From: MAG-120531 sp963934855
GTDB taxonomy: Bacteria > Bacteroidota > Bacteroidia > Flavobacteriales > Flavobacteriaceae
DNA: 64,000 nucleotides
Assembly (NCBI GenBank): GCA_963934855.1
Contig: CAWWAC010000006.1
Location: forward strand, 1-64,000
Direction of reading: 5' to 3'
Part shown: one piece after another, positions 17,860-26,942 of the stretch
Layout of the letters: the number at the start of each line of letters is the position of its first letter
Position numbering within the stretch: position 1 is the first letter of the stretch
Position numbers and translations under genes: made by a program
Notes under the pieces: generated by a model
Seen by the model: the letters and a program-made list of their open reading frames with translations, nothing else
Databases searched by the model: none
What the model was told of the DNA's origin: nothing

Positions 17860-19203
17860 CTAAATCACTCCTTGTGCCATCATAGCGTCTGCTACTTTCA
17901 CAAAACCAGCAATATTTGCTCCTTTAACATAGTTGCAATATCCATCTTCTCCTTTTCCAAAAGCAATACAAGAGTCGTGAATGTCAGACATAATTGCTTT
18001 TAAACGTTCATCAACCTCTTCACGTGTCCAGCTAATTCTAAGTGAGTTTTGAGACATCTCTAAACCAGAAGTAGCTACACCGCCTGCATTAGATGCTTTG
18101 CCAGGTGCAAATAAAATTCTAGCTTCATGAAAAGCGTGAATGGCCTCAGGTGTTGAAGGCATATTAGCACCTTCTGCTACACAAATACATCCGTTGGCTA
18201 GTAACTTTTTAGCGCCTACTCCATCCAACTCATTTTGAGTAGCACATGGAAGTGCTATATCACATGCAACTCCCCAAGGGGTTTCACCAGAGTGGTAAGT
18301 AGCGCTTGGATATTGTTTTACATATTCAGAAATACGAGCTCTTTTATTGTTTTTAAGATCCATAACAAAGGCCAACTTCTCTTGATCAATCCCTTTTGAA
18401 TCTAAAATATATCCTGTAGAATCGGACAAAGTTAAAACAATAGCCCCTAATTGAATGGCTTTTTCTGCGGCAAATTGTGCCACATTTCCAGAACCTGAAA
18501 TCACTACCCTTTTCCCAGAAAAATCAGTACCCGAAGTCTGGAGCATGCTGTTTGCAAAATATACCGTTCCGTACCCTGTAGCTTCAGGTCTAATTAAAGA
18601 ACCTCCCCAAGAAAGTCCTTTGCCAGTAAGCACTCCAGTAAACTCATTTCTAATCTTTTTATACATTCCAAAAAGAAACCCTATCTCTCTAGCGCCTACT
18701 CCAATGTCTCCAGCAGGAACATCTGTATTAGGCCCAATATGACGGTTTAATTCCAACATAAAGGCATGGCAAAAACGCATGACCTCGTCATCTGACTTTC
18801 CTTTAGGGTCAAAATCTGAGCCTCCTTTTCCACCACCCATAGGAAGAGTTGTAAGAGAGTTTTTAAACACCTGTTCAAAGGCTAAAAATTTTAAGATACT
18901 GGCATTCACAGATGGGTGAAAACGCAAGCCTCCTTTATAAGGACCAATAGCAGAGTTCATCTGAATGCGGTATCCACGGTTTACGTGAATTTCTCCAGAA
19001 TCGTCTACCCAAGCCACTCTAAAAGAGATTAAACGCTCAGGTTCTACCATTCTCAGTAAAATATTTTTACCGTTGTAAATATCATGCTTAGCAATATAGG
19101 GGATCACTGTTTCTGCTACCTCTTGTACCGCTTGAATAAATTCAGGTTCGTGACCATTTCTAGTCCTCACCTCTTCCATAAATGCATTAATTTTTGCTTC
19201 CAT
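17860..19203 (-). CDS. gdhA: Glutamate dehydrogenase (NADP-specific type)
   Basis: A hexameric dehydrogenase of the 447-residue class, which makes glutamate from 2-oxoglutarate and ammonia and usually uses NADPH. Visible features are the glutamate site GPYKGGLRFHPSVN, the catalytic lysine motif LPMGGGKGGSDFDPKGKSD, the second domain's nucleotide fold SGSGNVAQFAAEKAIQLGA and the closing EGANMPSTPEA with APGKASNAGGVATSGLEMSQ. It forms a single-gene unit with a terminator after it and a 214-base gap before it in which I see no gene. Cofactor preference is inferred from family membership. Confidence 0.96.
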   Translation of the reverse strand: MEAKINAFMEEVRTRNGHEPEFIQAVQEVAETVIPYIAKHDIYNGKNILLRMVEPERLISFRVAWVDDSGEIHVNRGYRIQMNSAIGPYKGGLRFHPSVNASILKFLAFEQVFKNSLTTLPMGGGKGGSDFDPKGKSDDEVMRFCHAFMLELNRHIGPNTDVPAGDIGVGAREIGFLFGMYKKIRNEFTGVLTGKGLSWGGSLIRPEATGYGTVYFANSMLQTSGTDFSGKRVVISGSGNVAQFAAEKAIQLGAIVLTLSDSTGYILDSKGIDQEKLAFVMDLKNNKRARISEYVKQYPSATYHSGETPWGVACDIALPCATQNELDGVGAKKLLANGCICVAEGANMPSTPEAIHAFHEARILFAPGKASNAGGVATSGLEMSQNSLRISWTREEVDERLKAIMSDIHDSCIAFGKGEDGYCNYVKGANIAGFVKVADAMMAQGVI

Positions 19204-19417
19204 TTAGAGTCTAATAAGTAGGCCTATTAAGCCTTTAATAATATAGGAGCGAAATTATAGTATTTCAATAATTTAAACTCCTTTTTTTATAGAATAATGC
19301 AATAGTGCTATCAAGAAAAAAATAAAAATCACGCACAGCAGTGAAAGCCTCTAAAAAAGAGTGTCAATAAGAAAAAAGATATAGACAGCAATAACAAAAC
19401 CAAAGAAATATGAAAAA

Positions 19418-20572
19418 TTATTTTAAAGCCTGTTCTATATCTGATATTAAATCCCGTACATCTTCTATCCCAACAGACAGCCTAATAAGCCCGTCTACTA
19501 CACCGTTTACATCTCTAATTTCTTTAGGTATACTGGCATGGGTCATGCTGGCCGGATGTCCCGCTAAACTTTCTACACCCCCCAATGACTCTGCTAGGGT
19601 GAATAGTTGTAGTTTTTCTAGAATTTTTTTAGCCCCTGCCAAAGAATTGTCTTTTGGAACAAAGGAGATCATGCCACCAAAATCTTTCATCTGCGCCTTA
19701 GCTACAGAAAAGTTAGGGTGGTCTTCAAAACCAGGCCAATACACCTTTTCTACCTCAGTGTGCCTTTTTAAAAAAAAGGCTATCTCCCGCCCATTTTCAC
19801 AATGTCTTTGCATGCGCAGATGAAGCGTTTTAATCCCTCTTAGTACCAAAAAACTATCCATAGGGCCACATATGGCACCACTGGCATTTTGTATAAAGAA
19901 AAGCCTTTTTGCTAAGTGTTTCTCTTTTACCACTAGCGCTCCCACCACTACGTCACTGTGACCGCCTAAATATTTAGTGGCAGAATGCATGACAATATGA
20001 GCTCCTAAATTTAAAGGCTGCTGTAAATAAGGAGAGGCAAAAGTGTTGTCTACAGCCAATAAAATATCTAAGCCTTCTATAAGTGCTGCCACTCCTTTAA
20101 TATCTACTATAGTCATTAAGGGATTGGTAGGGGTTTCTAACCAAATTAGCCGAGTTTCAGCAGTGATTGCTTTTTTAACTACTGCCAATTCTTGCATATC
20201 TACAAAGGAGAAGGAAAGCCCAAAAGATTCAAACATTTGAACAAAAAGCCTATAACTCCCGCCGTATAAATCATGAGAAGCCAGAATGTGATCTCCTGGC
20301 TTAAGTAATTTCAAGACCGCGTCTATCGCTGCTAAACCAGAGGCAAAAGCCAGTCCGTAGCTGCCATTTTCTAAGGCAGCTAAAGAAGACTCTAAAGCAG
20401 ACCTTGTAGGATTTGCACTCCTAGAGTACTCAAAACCCTGATGCACTCCCGGGCTCTTTTGAGCGTAGGTAGAAGTCTGGTAAATAGGGGTCATTACAGC
20501 CCCGTAAGCAGGGTCTAATGTCTGACCACCATGAATGGTGATACTATTAAAATGCAATGTCTTTTTTTTCAT
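19418..20572 (-). CDS. Trans-sulfuration PLP enzyme (cystathionine gamma-synthase or gamma-lyase)
   Basis: A Cys/Met metabolism PLP-dependent enzyme of 384 residues. Family marks are FEYSRSANPTRSALESSLAA, the SGLAAIDAVLKLL region, WLETPTNPLM, the PLP lysine motif MHSATKYLGGHSDVVVGA, and ESLGGVESLAGHPASMTHAS. Synthase (MetB) and lyase (CTH) cannot be told apart by eye, so I give no symbol. I chose the ATG at 20572 because the longer frame from 20638 runs into the DinB-fold gene and reads an unlikely hydrophobic leader. The upstream DinB-fold gene stops 10 bases before the start. Confidence 0.92.
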   Translation of the reverse strand: MKKKTLHFNSITIHGGQTLDPAYGAVMTPIYQTSTYAQKSPGVHQGFEYSRSANPTRSALESSLAALENGSYGLAFASGLAAIDAVLKLLKPGDHILASHDLYGGSYRLFVQMFESFGLSFSFVDMQELAVVKKAITAETRLIWLETPTNPLMTIVDIKGVAALIEGLDILLAVDNTFASPYLQQPLNLGAHIVMHSATKYLGGHSDVVVGALVVKEKHLAKRLFFIQNASGAICGPMDSFLVLRGIKTLHLRMQRHCENGREIAFFLKRHTEVEKVYWPGFEDHPNFSVAKAQMKDFGGMISFVPKDNSLAGAKKILEKLQLFTLAESLGGVESLAGHPASMTHASIPKEIRDVNGVVDGLIRLSVGIEDVRDLISDIEQALK

Positions 20573-20582
20573 ACTCCTAGTA

Positions 20583-21044
20583 TTATATAGCCAATGCTTT
20601 TTTAAGTGCAATAATAGAACCAATATGAATGCCTTCATGAACTAAATTAAAGGCCATAGCGTCTGTAGCATTGTTAAGAGTGACCCCTACAGAGGTTGGG
20701 TATGAGGTGTAGTTTTTAAAAAGGCCCTGCGCTACATCTTCTTTGGTTCTAGCAATTAGGTCAGTTAAAGCCTCCCTAAGAACTGCCACTTCCACTAAGG
20801 TAGGGACTTTTTGAGGGGCAGTACCCTTTCTGTAGCTATTTATGAAATCTTCGTCCAGATGTGGCTCCAAACCACTGAGCTTATACACTAATAACTGCTG
20901 AGTAACAGCTACATGTGCAATGTTCCACCAAATATTATTGTTAAAGCCTGCGGGGATTTCTACTAACTTTTCTAAAGAAGTAGTGTCTAAAAATTTTACA
21001 TATAACTCCCTAGTCTTTGCGGTGATTTCTAATATTTGGACCAT
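20583..21044 (-). CDS. DinB-fold family protein
   Basis: A 153-residue four-helix protein of the DinB/YfiT-like superfamily. The putative metal-binding histidines are visible: NIAHVAVTQQ in the second helix and NLVHEGIHIGSI near the C-terminus. Members are often thiol-dependent S-transferases (for example bacillithiol-type), but the substrate here is unknown. It is 10 bases upstream of the trans-sulfuration gene on the same strand, and divergent from the ArsC-like gene at 21112. Confidence 0.85.
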   Translation of the reverse strand: MVQILEITAKTRELYVKFLDTTSLEKLVEIPAGFNNNIWWNIAHVAVTQQLLVYKLSGLEPHLDEDFINSYRKGTAPQKVPTLVEVAVLREALTDLIARTKEDVAQGLFKNYTSYPTSVGVTLNNATDAMAFNLVHEGIHIGSIIALKKALAI

Positions 21045-21111
21045 AAATTCATTTTTGTTAAAAATAGTACAATTCCCCTAAATAAGGTTTCTTTGTACTT
21101 ATAATCCCACT

Positions 21112-21465
21112 ATGAAACACATTTACTACCTAAGCACTTGCAACACTTGTAAAAAAATAATTGACAGCTTTGGGCCTCTGGCCGATGTCACTTTGCAAGA
21201 CCTAAAGGGCTCCCATATTTCTGAATCTGAGTTAGAAGAATTAGCCCAACTAAGTGGTTCTTATGAATCTTTGTTTAACAAGCGTTCTAGGCTTTATACC
21301 AGCGAAGGTTTGTCACAAAAAACACTTGGAGAATCTGATTATAAGTCAATAATACTCTCTCATTACACCTTTCTAAAGAGGCCTGTAATAAAGGTAGACC
21401 ACGCGCTATTTGTCGGCTATAAAAAAGACACCATTGCAGCCGCTTATAAAGCCCTAAAGTCATAA
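21112..21465 (+). CDS. ArsC/Spx-like thioredoxin-fold protein
   Basis: A 117-residue protein of the arsenate reductase-like family. It has the thioredoxin-fold start with a CxxC (YYLSTCNTCKKIID), a helical insert (LAQLSGSYESLFNKRSRLYT) and the conserved basic/Pro part FLKRPVIKVDHALFVGY. No arsenic genes are nearby, so arsenate reduction is not supported by context; a general thiol redox role is as likely. It is followed 41 bases later by an EamA transporter gene on the same strand. Confidence 0.88.
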   Translation: MKHIYYLSTCNTCKKIIDSFGPLADVTLQDLKGSHISESELEELAQLSGSYESLFNKRSRLYTSEGLSQKTLGESDYKSIILSHYTFLKRPVIKVDHALFVGYKKDTIAAAYKALKS

Positions 21466-21506
21466 ATCTAAGCTCTAATAACTTAAGTGCCTCTTAATTG
21501 TTTTTC

Positions 21507-22406
21507 ATGAGTAAAAGAACCCTTGCCCTTTTAGCTGCCTTTGGTGCCACTACTATTTATGGTCTAAACCATACCATAGCAAAAGGAGTTATGCCTTACT
21601 ATGTGCAGGCCTTTGGTTTTATTATGCTCCGGGTAGGAGGTGCAGCCATCTTATTTTGGGTGCTCTCATTTTTTAGACCGGCAGAAACCATAGACAGAAA
21701 AGATTGGAAGGTCATGTTGGCCGCTACTTTGTTGGGTATGGTAATTAATATGCTCTCATTTTTTAAAGGTCTTTCTCTTTCTACCCCAATTAATAGCGCC
21801 GTTCTAGTAACTATTACACCTATTATAGTAGTGCTTTTATCTGCCTTGTTTCTAAAAGAGACAATGGGCTGGAGAAAAATAAGTGGCATTGGTTTGGGCT
21901 TTGTTGGAGCCCTAGGACTTGTCCTTTTTGGCCATGAGGTAAGGCAAGACGCACCCAACATATTTTTAGGAAACCTACTCTTTATTTTGAATGCTACCTC
22001 TTATGGAGCCTACCTTATTGTGGTGAAATCTCTCATAAAAAAATACAGCCCCATTACCCTTATGAAATGGCTTTTTACATTGGCTTTTATTATTAATTTC
22101 CCCATTACAATTGTGGAGTTTAACCAAATTAAGTGGGAGGGAATGCCAATAGAAATATGGGGTGCCATAGGTTTTGTAATATTTGGAACCACTTTTTTAA
22201 CTTATCTTTTTAATGGTTATGCCCTCACCGCTTTAAAAGCTTCTTCAGTAGGTGCTTTTGTATACCTGCAACCTCTTATTGGTATTCTATACGCTGTTTT
22301 TACAGGAAAAGACCAGCTAAGTCCTGTAAAAATAGCTGGAACAATAGCTGTATTAGTTGGGGTTTACTTGGCCACTTCTAAGTTTCAGAAGGAGGTAAGT
22401 GATTAG
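21507..22406 (+). CDS. EamA family transporter (DMT superfamily)
   Basis: A ten-membrane-segment exporter or permease of 299 residues, made of two EamA repeats (the second from about residue 150, GNLLFILNATSYGAYLIVVK). Conserved pieces include SFFKGLSLSTPINSAVLVTI and LKASSVGAFVYLQPLIGILY. The substrate is unknown; relatives move amino acids or other metabolites. I took the ATG at 21507; the frame can open at a TTG at 21498. The 3' end overlaps the convergent thioesterase gene by 29 bases. Confidence 0.92.
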   Translation: MSKRTLALLAAFGATTIYGLNHTIAKGVMPYYVQAFGFIMLRVGGAAILFWVLSFFRPAETIDRKDWKVMLAATLLGMVINMLSFFKGLSLSTPINSAVLVTITPIIVVLLSALFLKETMGWRKISGIGLGFVGALGLVLFGHEVRQDAPNIFLGNLLFILNATSYGAYLIVVKSLIKKYSPITLMKWLFTLAFIINFPITIVEFNQIKWEGMPIEIWGAIGFVIFGTTFLTYLFNGYALTALKASSVGAFVYLQPLIGILYAVFTGKDQLSPVKIAGTIAVLVGVYLATSKFQKEVSD

Positions 22407-22866
22407 GCTTTTTTGCAAATTTTCTAGTGTCTCCTTTAGTTAAAATCCTATAATCTGCCGCTTTTTCAATTTGGTCAAAAGCATCTTTAAACACTTTAGG
22501 CAATGCTGTAAGTGCTCTAGATTCCAAGTCTATCCATGCCCCCATCATCTCACAATGTGCAAAGTTTTGTCCTTTGTAGTCATAAAAATTGTGTTGGAAC
22601 TCAAAGAACATTCCGTCTTGGCTAAGTCCTTTTAACTCTAAGGATACTTGTATGGGTTTTCCAGGAAAAGCCTCCTTAAAATAATAAATGTGCTCATAAA
22701 AAACCACAGGGCCTATTTTGTATTGGTCCATAGTGTTTTGATTAAACCCACATTTTATTAGGAATCCCATACGAGTATGACTCATAAAATTTAAATAAGA
22801 AGCATTTGCTAAATGCTTATTAGCATCTAGATCGCTCCAACGAATATCAAATGATTTTGTGTACAT
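22378..22866 (-). CDS. Acyl-CoA thioesterase, hotdog fold (4HBT family)
   Basis: A 162-residue hotdog-fold thioesterase of the YbgC/4HBT type. The N-terminal signature FDIRWSDLDANKHLANASYL carries the catalytic Asp of the family, and HTRMGFLIKCGF and VFYEHIYYFKEAFPGKPIQV follow. It should cleave acyl-CoA or acyl-ACP thioesters; chain length is unknown. It is convergent with the EamA gene (29 shared bases) and divergent from the nitronate monooxygenase gene. Confidence 0.88.
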   Translation of the reverse strand: MYTKSFDIRWSDLDANKHLANASYLNFMSHTRMGFLIKCGFNQNTMDQYKIGPVVFYEHIYYFKEAFPGKPIQVSLELKGLSQDGMFFEFQHNFYDYKGQNFAHCEMMGAWIDLESRALTALPKVFKDAFDQIEKAADYRILTKGDTRKFAKKPNHLPPSET

Positions 22867-22899
22867 TTATAGTAATTTTATTATGCATGCATAAGACAT

Positions 22900-22907
22900 C
22901 AAAAGTA
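22900..22907 (-). promoter_or_regulatory. Possible thioesterase -7 element
   Basis: TACTTTTG on the - strand fits TAnnTTTG, 33 bases before the ATG of the thioesterase gene. No clear TTG is seen 16-21 bases upstream of it. Confidence 0.3.
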
Positions 22908-22948
22908 CCATTGTTTTAATAAATGCCCTAAGCTATCTAAAAAAAAGT

Positions 22949-23923
22949 ATGTCTCAAAAAGCGCCCTTTATTGACACCCTACAACTCCCTGTTGTAGCAG
23001 CACCCATGTTCCTTATTTCTAATCCTAAAATGGTTATTGAATGTTGTAAAAAAGGAATTGTGGGTACTTTTCCGGCACTCAACCAAAGAACCAGTGAAGG
23101 CTTTGAAGCCTGGCTTATAGAAGTAAAAGAGGGCTTAGCCAATTTTGAAAAAGAAACAGGTAAAAAAGCCGCTCCTTATGGAGTAAATTTAATTGTTCAC
23201 CCTACCAATCCAAGATTAGAAGCAGATGTAAAATTGTGCATGAAACATCAGGTGCCCCTCATTATTACTTCACTGGGGGCCGTTTCTATGGTGGTAGACG
23301 CCATACACTCTTACGGTGGCTTGGTCTTTCATGATATCATTAAAAAAAGACATGCAGAAAAAGCCGCAGAAGCAGGAGTAGATGGATTAATCCTAGTAGC
23401 TGCTGGTGCTGGGGGTCATGGTGGCACTCTAAACCCAATGAGCCTTATAGCAGAAGTAAAAAGCGTCTTTAATAAGACCCTCCTACTTTCTGGTTGTATT
23501 AGCACAGGTGGTGATGTAGCCTCTGCCATTCAGATGGGTGCAGACCTTGCGTATATGGGAACTAGATTTATTAATACCCATGAGAGCATTGCACCAGAAG
23601 AATACAAAAAAATGATCATAGAGGCTGGATCTAATGATGTGGTATACACCGCTGCTATTTCTGGGGTACATGCTAATTTTTTAGGTGCCAGTTTAAAAGC
23701 AGCTGGTATTACTGATGAAGACCTAAAGAAAGATGTTAAAATAGATTTTGGAAAAGAATTAGATACTGAGGCAAAAGCTTGGAAAACCATCTGGTCTGCC
23801 GGTCAAGGCGTGACCACCATTCAAGACAGCCTCTCTGTTTCAGAATTAGTAGACAGATTAAGGTCAGAGTTTTTAGCAGCTTTAGAAAAGCAAGCAAAGA
23901 CTTTAGAAAAATACCAATTATAA
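22949..23923 (+). CDS. Nitronate monooxygenase
   Basis: An FMN-dependent TIM-barrel enzyme of the 2-nitropropane dioxygenase family, 324 residues. It begins with the typical LPVVAAPMFLISNPKMVIEC, and the C-terminal half has the flavin/phosphate motif LVAAGAGGHGGTLNPMSLI with LLSGCISTGGDVASAIQMGA and AYMGTRFINTHES. It detoxifies alkyl nitronates (for example 3-nitropropionate) in characterised relatives; the substrate here is not known. It stands alone between a divergent thioesterase gene and the cytochrome gene. Confidence 0.93.
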   Translation: MSQKAPFIDTLQLPVVAAPMFLISNPKMVIECCKKGIVGTFPALNQRTSEGFEAWLIEVKEGLANFEKETGKKAAPYGVNLIVHPTNPRLEADVKLCMKHQVPLIITSLGAVSMVVDAIHSYGGLVFHDIIKKRHAEKAAEAGVDGLILVAAGAGGHGGTLNPMSLIAEVKSVFNKTLLLSGCISTGGDVASAIQMGADLAYMGTRFINTHESIAPEEYKKMIIEAGSNDVVYTAAISGVHANFLGASLKAAGITDEDLKKDVKIDFGKELDTEAKAWKTIWSAGQGVTTIQDSLSVSELVDRLRSEFLAALEKQAKTLEKYQL

Positions 23924-23953
23924 AATAACGAAAAATCTGAATTTGATTTTCAT

Positions 23954-23979
23954 AAGCCACCTTAAAAAAGCGGCTTTTT
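23954..23979 (+). terminator. Probable terminator after the nitronate monooxygenase gene
   Basis: AAGCC (23954-23958) pairs with GGCTT (23972-23976), with an A-rich loop and a following T run (23975-23979). The stem is short (5 bp, plus one more pair after a mismatch), so confidence is moderate. Confidence 0.45.
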
Positions 23980-24054
23980 CTTATCTTCGTAATTCATTTA
24001 TTTTTCACAACCCTTGCCAAGGAAAATAGCCTTGTGCTCAATTATTTAATAACT

Positions 24055-24534
24055 ATGAAAAAAATATTATTAATGTTTACAGCAGCACTTTTTTTAGGAA
24101 GCTGTGGAGAGAAAAAAGAGAAAGAAGAAAGTGGTTTTCAAATGAATAGAACCAAAAAAGAAGTAAGTAGCAAAAAAGTAGCTGTGGAAATTCCGGTAGA
24201 CCTTTCTAACAAAGGTATTGGCCCAGTAAAAAACATTACTATTTCAAAGAGTTTAGATTCAGATATGGTGTCTTTAGGTCAAGAAATTTTTGAAGTAAAA
24301 TGCACTGCTTGCCATATGCCAAACCAGCGTATGATTGGTCCAGCCTTGGCAGGTATTTTGGAAAGAAGAAGTCCAGAATGGGTGATGAATATGATTATAA
24401 ACCCTACAGAAATGATCCAAAAAGACCCCATTGCAAAAGCATTACTTTTAGAGTACAATAATGCTATTATGCTAAACCAAAATGTAAATCAAGAGGATTC
24501 TAGAGCTATTTTAGAGTATTTGAGATCTCTGTAG
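24055..24534 (+). CDS. Class I cytochrome c, lipoprotein
   Basis: A 159-residue haem protein anchored as a lipoprotein. The ATG at 24055 opens a signal ending LGSC (Cys17), followed by a Lys/Glu-rich linker. The cytochrome c fold occupies the C-terminal half: CTACH haem attachment, then RMIGPALAGILERRSPEWVM and an axial Met candidate in NAIMLNQNV. It should carry electrons in the periplasm. A GTG at 24034 would add 7 residues before the signal. No oxidase genes are nearby; a TonB receptor follows 28 bases later. Confidence 0.92.
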   Translation: MKKILLMFTAALFLGSCGEKKEKEESGFQMNRTKKEVSSKKVAVEIPVDLSNKGIGPVKNITISKSLDSDMVSLGQEIFEVKCTACHMPNQRMIGPALAGILERRSPEWVMNMIINPTEMIQKDPIAKALLLEYNNAIMLNQNVNQEDSRAILEYLRSL

Positions 24535-24562
24535 ATTTTATAACAGATCAAAAATACGTCCT

Positions 24563-26938
24563 ATGCGTTTTTACCATGGCCTCTTTTTAGCTGTTTTTTT
24601 ATTTGGTTACCACTCTCTGAAAGCTCAGGAAAAATATACCCTGAGTGGTATTATTTCTGAAGCCAGTAGCAATGAAACCCAAATAGGAGTGACCATTGCC
24701 ATTCCAGAATTAAAAACTGGAGTCATTACAAATGAATACGGTTTTTACTCTATTTCAATTCCAGAAGGCTCCTATGACATTCACATTAGCTACATAGGGT
24801 TTCAAAGTATTATTAAAACTATTAGTCTAGATAAAAATCTAAAAATTGATTTCCAACTAATAGAAGCTGTTGCCCAGTTAGATGAAGTCATTGTAAGTGA
24901 GGATATAGAAAAATTAAATATCCGAAAAGCCCAAATGAGCGTAAATGCTTTGACCTCTGCCAGCATAAAAAAAATCCCAGTCATCCTAGGAGAAGCCGAT
25001 GTTATTAAATCCATCCTTCTTCTGCCTGGTGTAACCAGTGCGGGAGAAGGTGCTTCTGGTTTCAATGTGAGAGGGGGCGCAGTAGACCAAAATTTAATTT
25101 TATTAGATGAGGCCATTATATTCAACTCCTCCCATTTATTTGGGTTCTTTTCTATTTTTAATCCAGACGCTATTAAGGATGTTAAGCTTTATAAGGGGGG
25201 TATTCCAGCCCGCTATGGGGGTAGGATTTCATCTGTTTTAGATATTTATCAAAAAGAAGGAAACAGCAAAGATTTTAAAGTAAACGGTGGCATTGGAATT
25301 GTGGCTAGCAGACTGCTCTTAGAAGGACCTCTAGAAAAGGACAAAGGAGCTTTTTTAATAGGAGGTAGGGCCTCTTATGCTCATTTGTTTCTAGCCCTAG
25401 CAAACAATGATAATAAGGCCTATTTCTATGACTTAAACGCTAAGTTAAATTATAAGCTAAACAGCCGCAATAATATATATTTATCAGGATACTTTGGTAG
25501 AGACCTTTTTGGTATTTCAGAAAGTTTTATAAATGTATACGGCAATACCGTTGCCAATTTTAGATGGAACCATTTGTTCTCAGACAGACTATTTTCTAAC
25601 CTTTCTCTAATATACTCTGATTATTATTACGGCCTTGAATTAGACCTCATTGGCTTTCAATGGGATTCTGGTATAAGAAATTTCAATCTTAAATATGATT
25701 TTAAGTATTACCTGTCCAGCAACTTTAGTCTTAACTATGGTATAAATAATATTTATTACAAATTTAATCCTGGTGAAATTAAACCCAATAGAGAAGACTC
25801 TGGTATAGTTCCTGCTAAACTTATAGACAAATACGCCAATGAATTTGGTGTTTATATAGAGTCAGAACACAAGATTACAGAAAATTTAAGCGTTCAATAC
25901 GGACTGCGTTGGAGTCATTTTAACCGTTTAGGACAAGACATTTTTAAGGTGTATCGAGATAATAATCCCGTGGTTTTCAATGAAGCCTTTCAAATTTATC
26001 AGGGTGCAACTCCCGTGGGGTTTAATAATTTAAGCCGCAGTAAATCATTGGCGAGCTTTAATAATTTTGAACCAAGGTTAGCCATGTCATACCTGCTTAA
26101 TACAAAGAGCAGCATCAAGGTCAGTTATAATCACATAGCCCAATACCTTCATTTGCTTTCCAACACAGCATCTCCCACTCCTTTAGATGTTTGGACACCG
26201 AGTGGTCCCTTTGCTAAGCCCCAACTATTAGACCAATATGCACTGGGTTATTTTAGGAATTTTATGCAAGGTGATTACGCTTTTGAAACCGAGATCTTTT
26301 ACAAGGATATAGACAACAGAATAGATTACATAGACGGCGCTAATTTAATTGCTAACAACAGTATAGAACAAGTCATTTTAACTGGAACCTCAAGGGCTTA
26401 TGGCCTAGAGTTATTACTGCAGAAAAACAGTGGGAGATTAAGGGGTTGGCTGGCTTATACTTGGTCTAAGTCTGAACAGCAAACCCCAGGCCGGACGGCA
26501 AATGAATCTGGTATAAATGGAGGTGAATGGTACCATACCCCATTTGACAAGACCCATGACATTTCACTAAATAGTTCCTTTGAGCTAAATGAAAAATGGA
26601 GTTTTAACAGTAATTTTTTGTTTCAGACAGGGCAACCTACCAACTACCCCATTGGCCAGTATGAGCAACGAGGATTCACCATCCCCCTTTTTGGGCCACG
26701 CAATGAACAGCGGCTTCCAGCTTATAGCCGTTTAGATATTTCTGCTAGCTTAAGTCCAAGGAAAAACAAGGATAGAAAATTACAAGCAGAATGGACTTTT
26801 GGCATTTACAATCTCTACAACCGCAGAAATGCGGCAGCCATAAATTTTAGGACAAACACAGATTCTGGAAATAATGAGGCCATACGAACTTCCATATTTG
26901 GAATGGTACCCTCTGTTACCTATAATTTTAAGTTTTAG
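24563..26938 (+). CDS. TonB-dependent receptor paired with a DUF4249 lipoprotein
   Basis: A 791-residue outer-membrane receptor. It has a signal peptide (to about QEKYT), a carboxypeptidase-regulatory-like domain (ITNEYGFYSISIPEGSYDI), a plug (KSILLLPGVTSAGEGASGFN, VRGGAVDQNLILLDEA, RYGGRISSVLDIYQ) and a long barrel ending in Phe. The ligand is unknown. The downstream gene starts 4 bases after its stop and encodes a DUF4249 lipoprotein, a pairing found again and again in Bacteroidetes. This suggests a two-part uptake unit that is separate from SusCD. Confidence 0.92.
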   Translation: MRFYHGLFLAVFLFGYHSLKAQEKYTLSGIISEASSNETQIGVTIAIPELKTGVITNEYGFYSISIPEGSYDIHISYIGFQSIIKTISLDKNLKIDFQLIEAVAQLDEVIVSEDIEKLNIRKAQMSVNALTSASIKKIPVILGEADVIKSILLLPGVTSAGEGASGFNVRGGAVDQNLILLDEAIIFNSSHLFGFFSIFNPDAIKDVKLYKGGIPARYGGRISSVLDIYQKEGNSKDFKVNGGIGIVASRLLLEGPLEKDKGAFLIGGRASYAHLFLALANNDNKAYFYDLNAKLNYKLNSRNNIYLSGYFGRDLFGISESFINVYGNTVANFRWNHLFSDRLFSNLSLIYSDYYYGLELDLIGFQWDSGIRNFNLKYDFKYYLSSNFSLNYGINNIYYKFNPGEIKPNREDSGIVPAKLIDKYANEFGVYIESEHKITENLSVQYGLRWSHFNRLGQDIFKVYRDNNPVVFNEAFQIYQGATPVGFNNLSRSKSLASFNNFEPRLAMSYLLNTKSSIKVSYNHIAQYLHLLSNTASPTPLDVWTPSGPFAKPQLLDQYALGYFRNFMQGDYAFETEIFYKDIDNRIDYIDGANLIANNSIEQVILTGTSRAYGLELLLQKNSGRLRGWLAYTWSKSEQQTPGRTANESGINGGEWYHTPFDKTHDISLNSSFELNEKWSFNSNFLFQTGQPTNYPIGQYEQRGFTIPLFGPRNEQRLPAYSRLDISASLSPRKNKDRKLQAEWTFGIYNLYNRRNAAAINFRTNTDSGNNEAIRTSIFGMVPSVTYNFKF

Positions 26939-26942
26939 AAAT

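Noticed and set aside
21112..21465. ArsC-like gene as an arsenic resistance operon
   Set aside because: No ArsR, ArsB or Acr3 gene is adjacent, and the family includes general thiol proteins.
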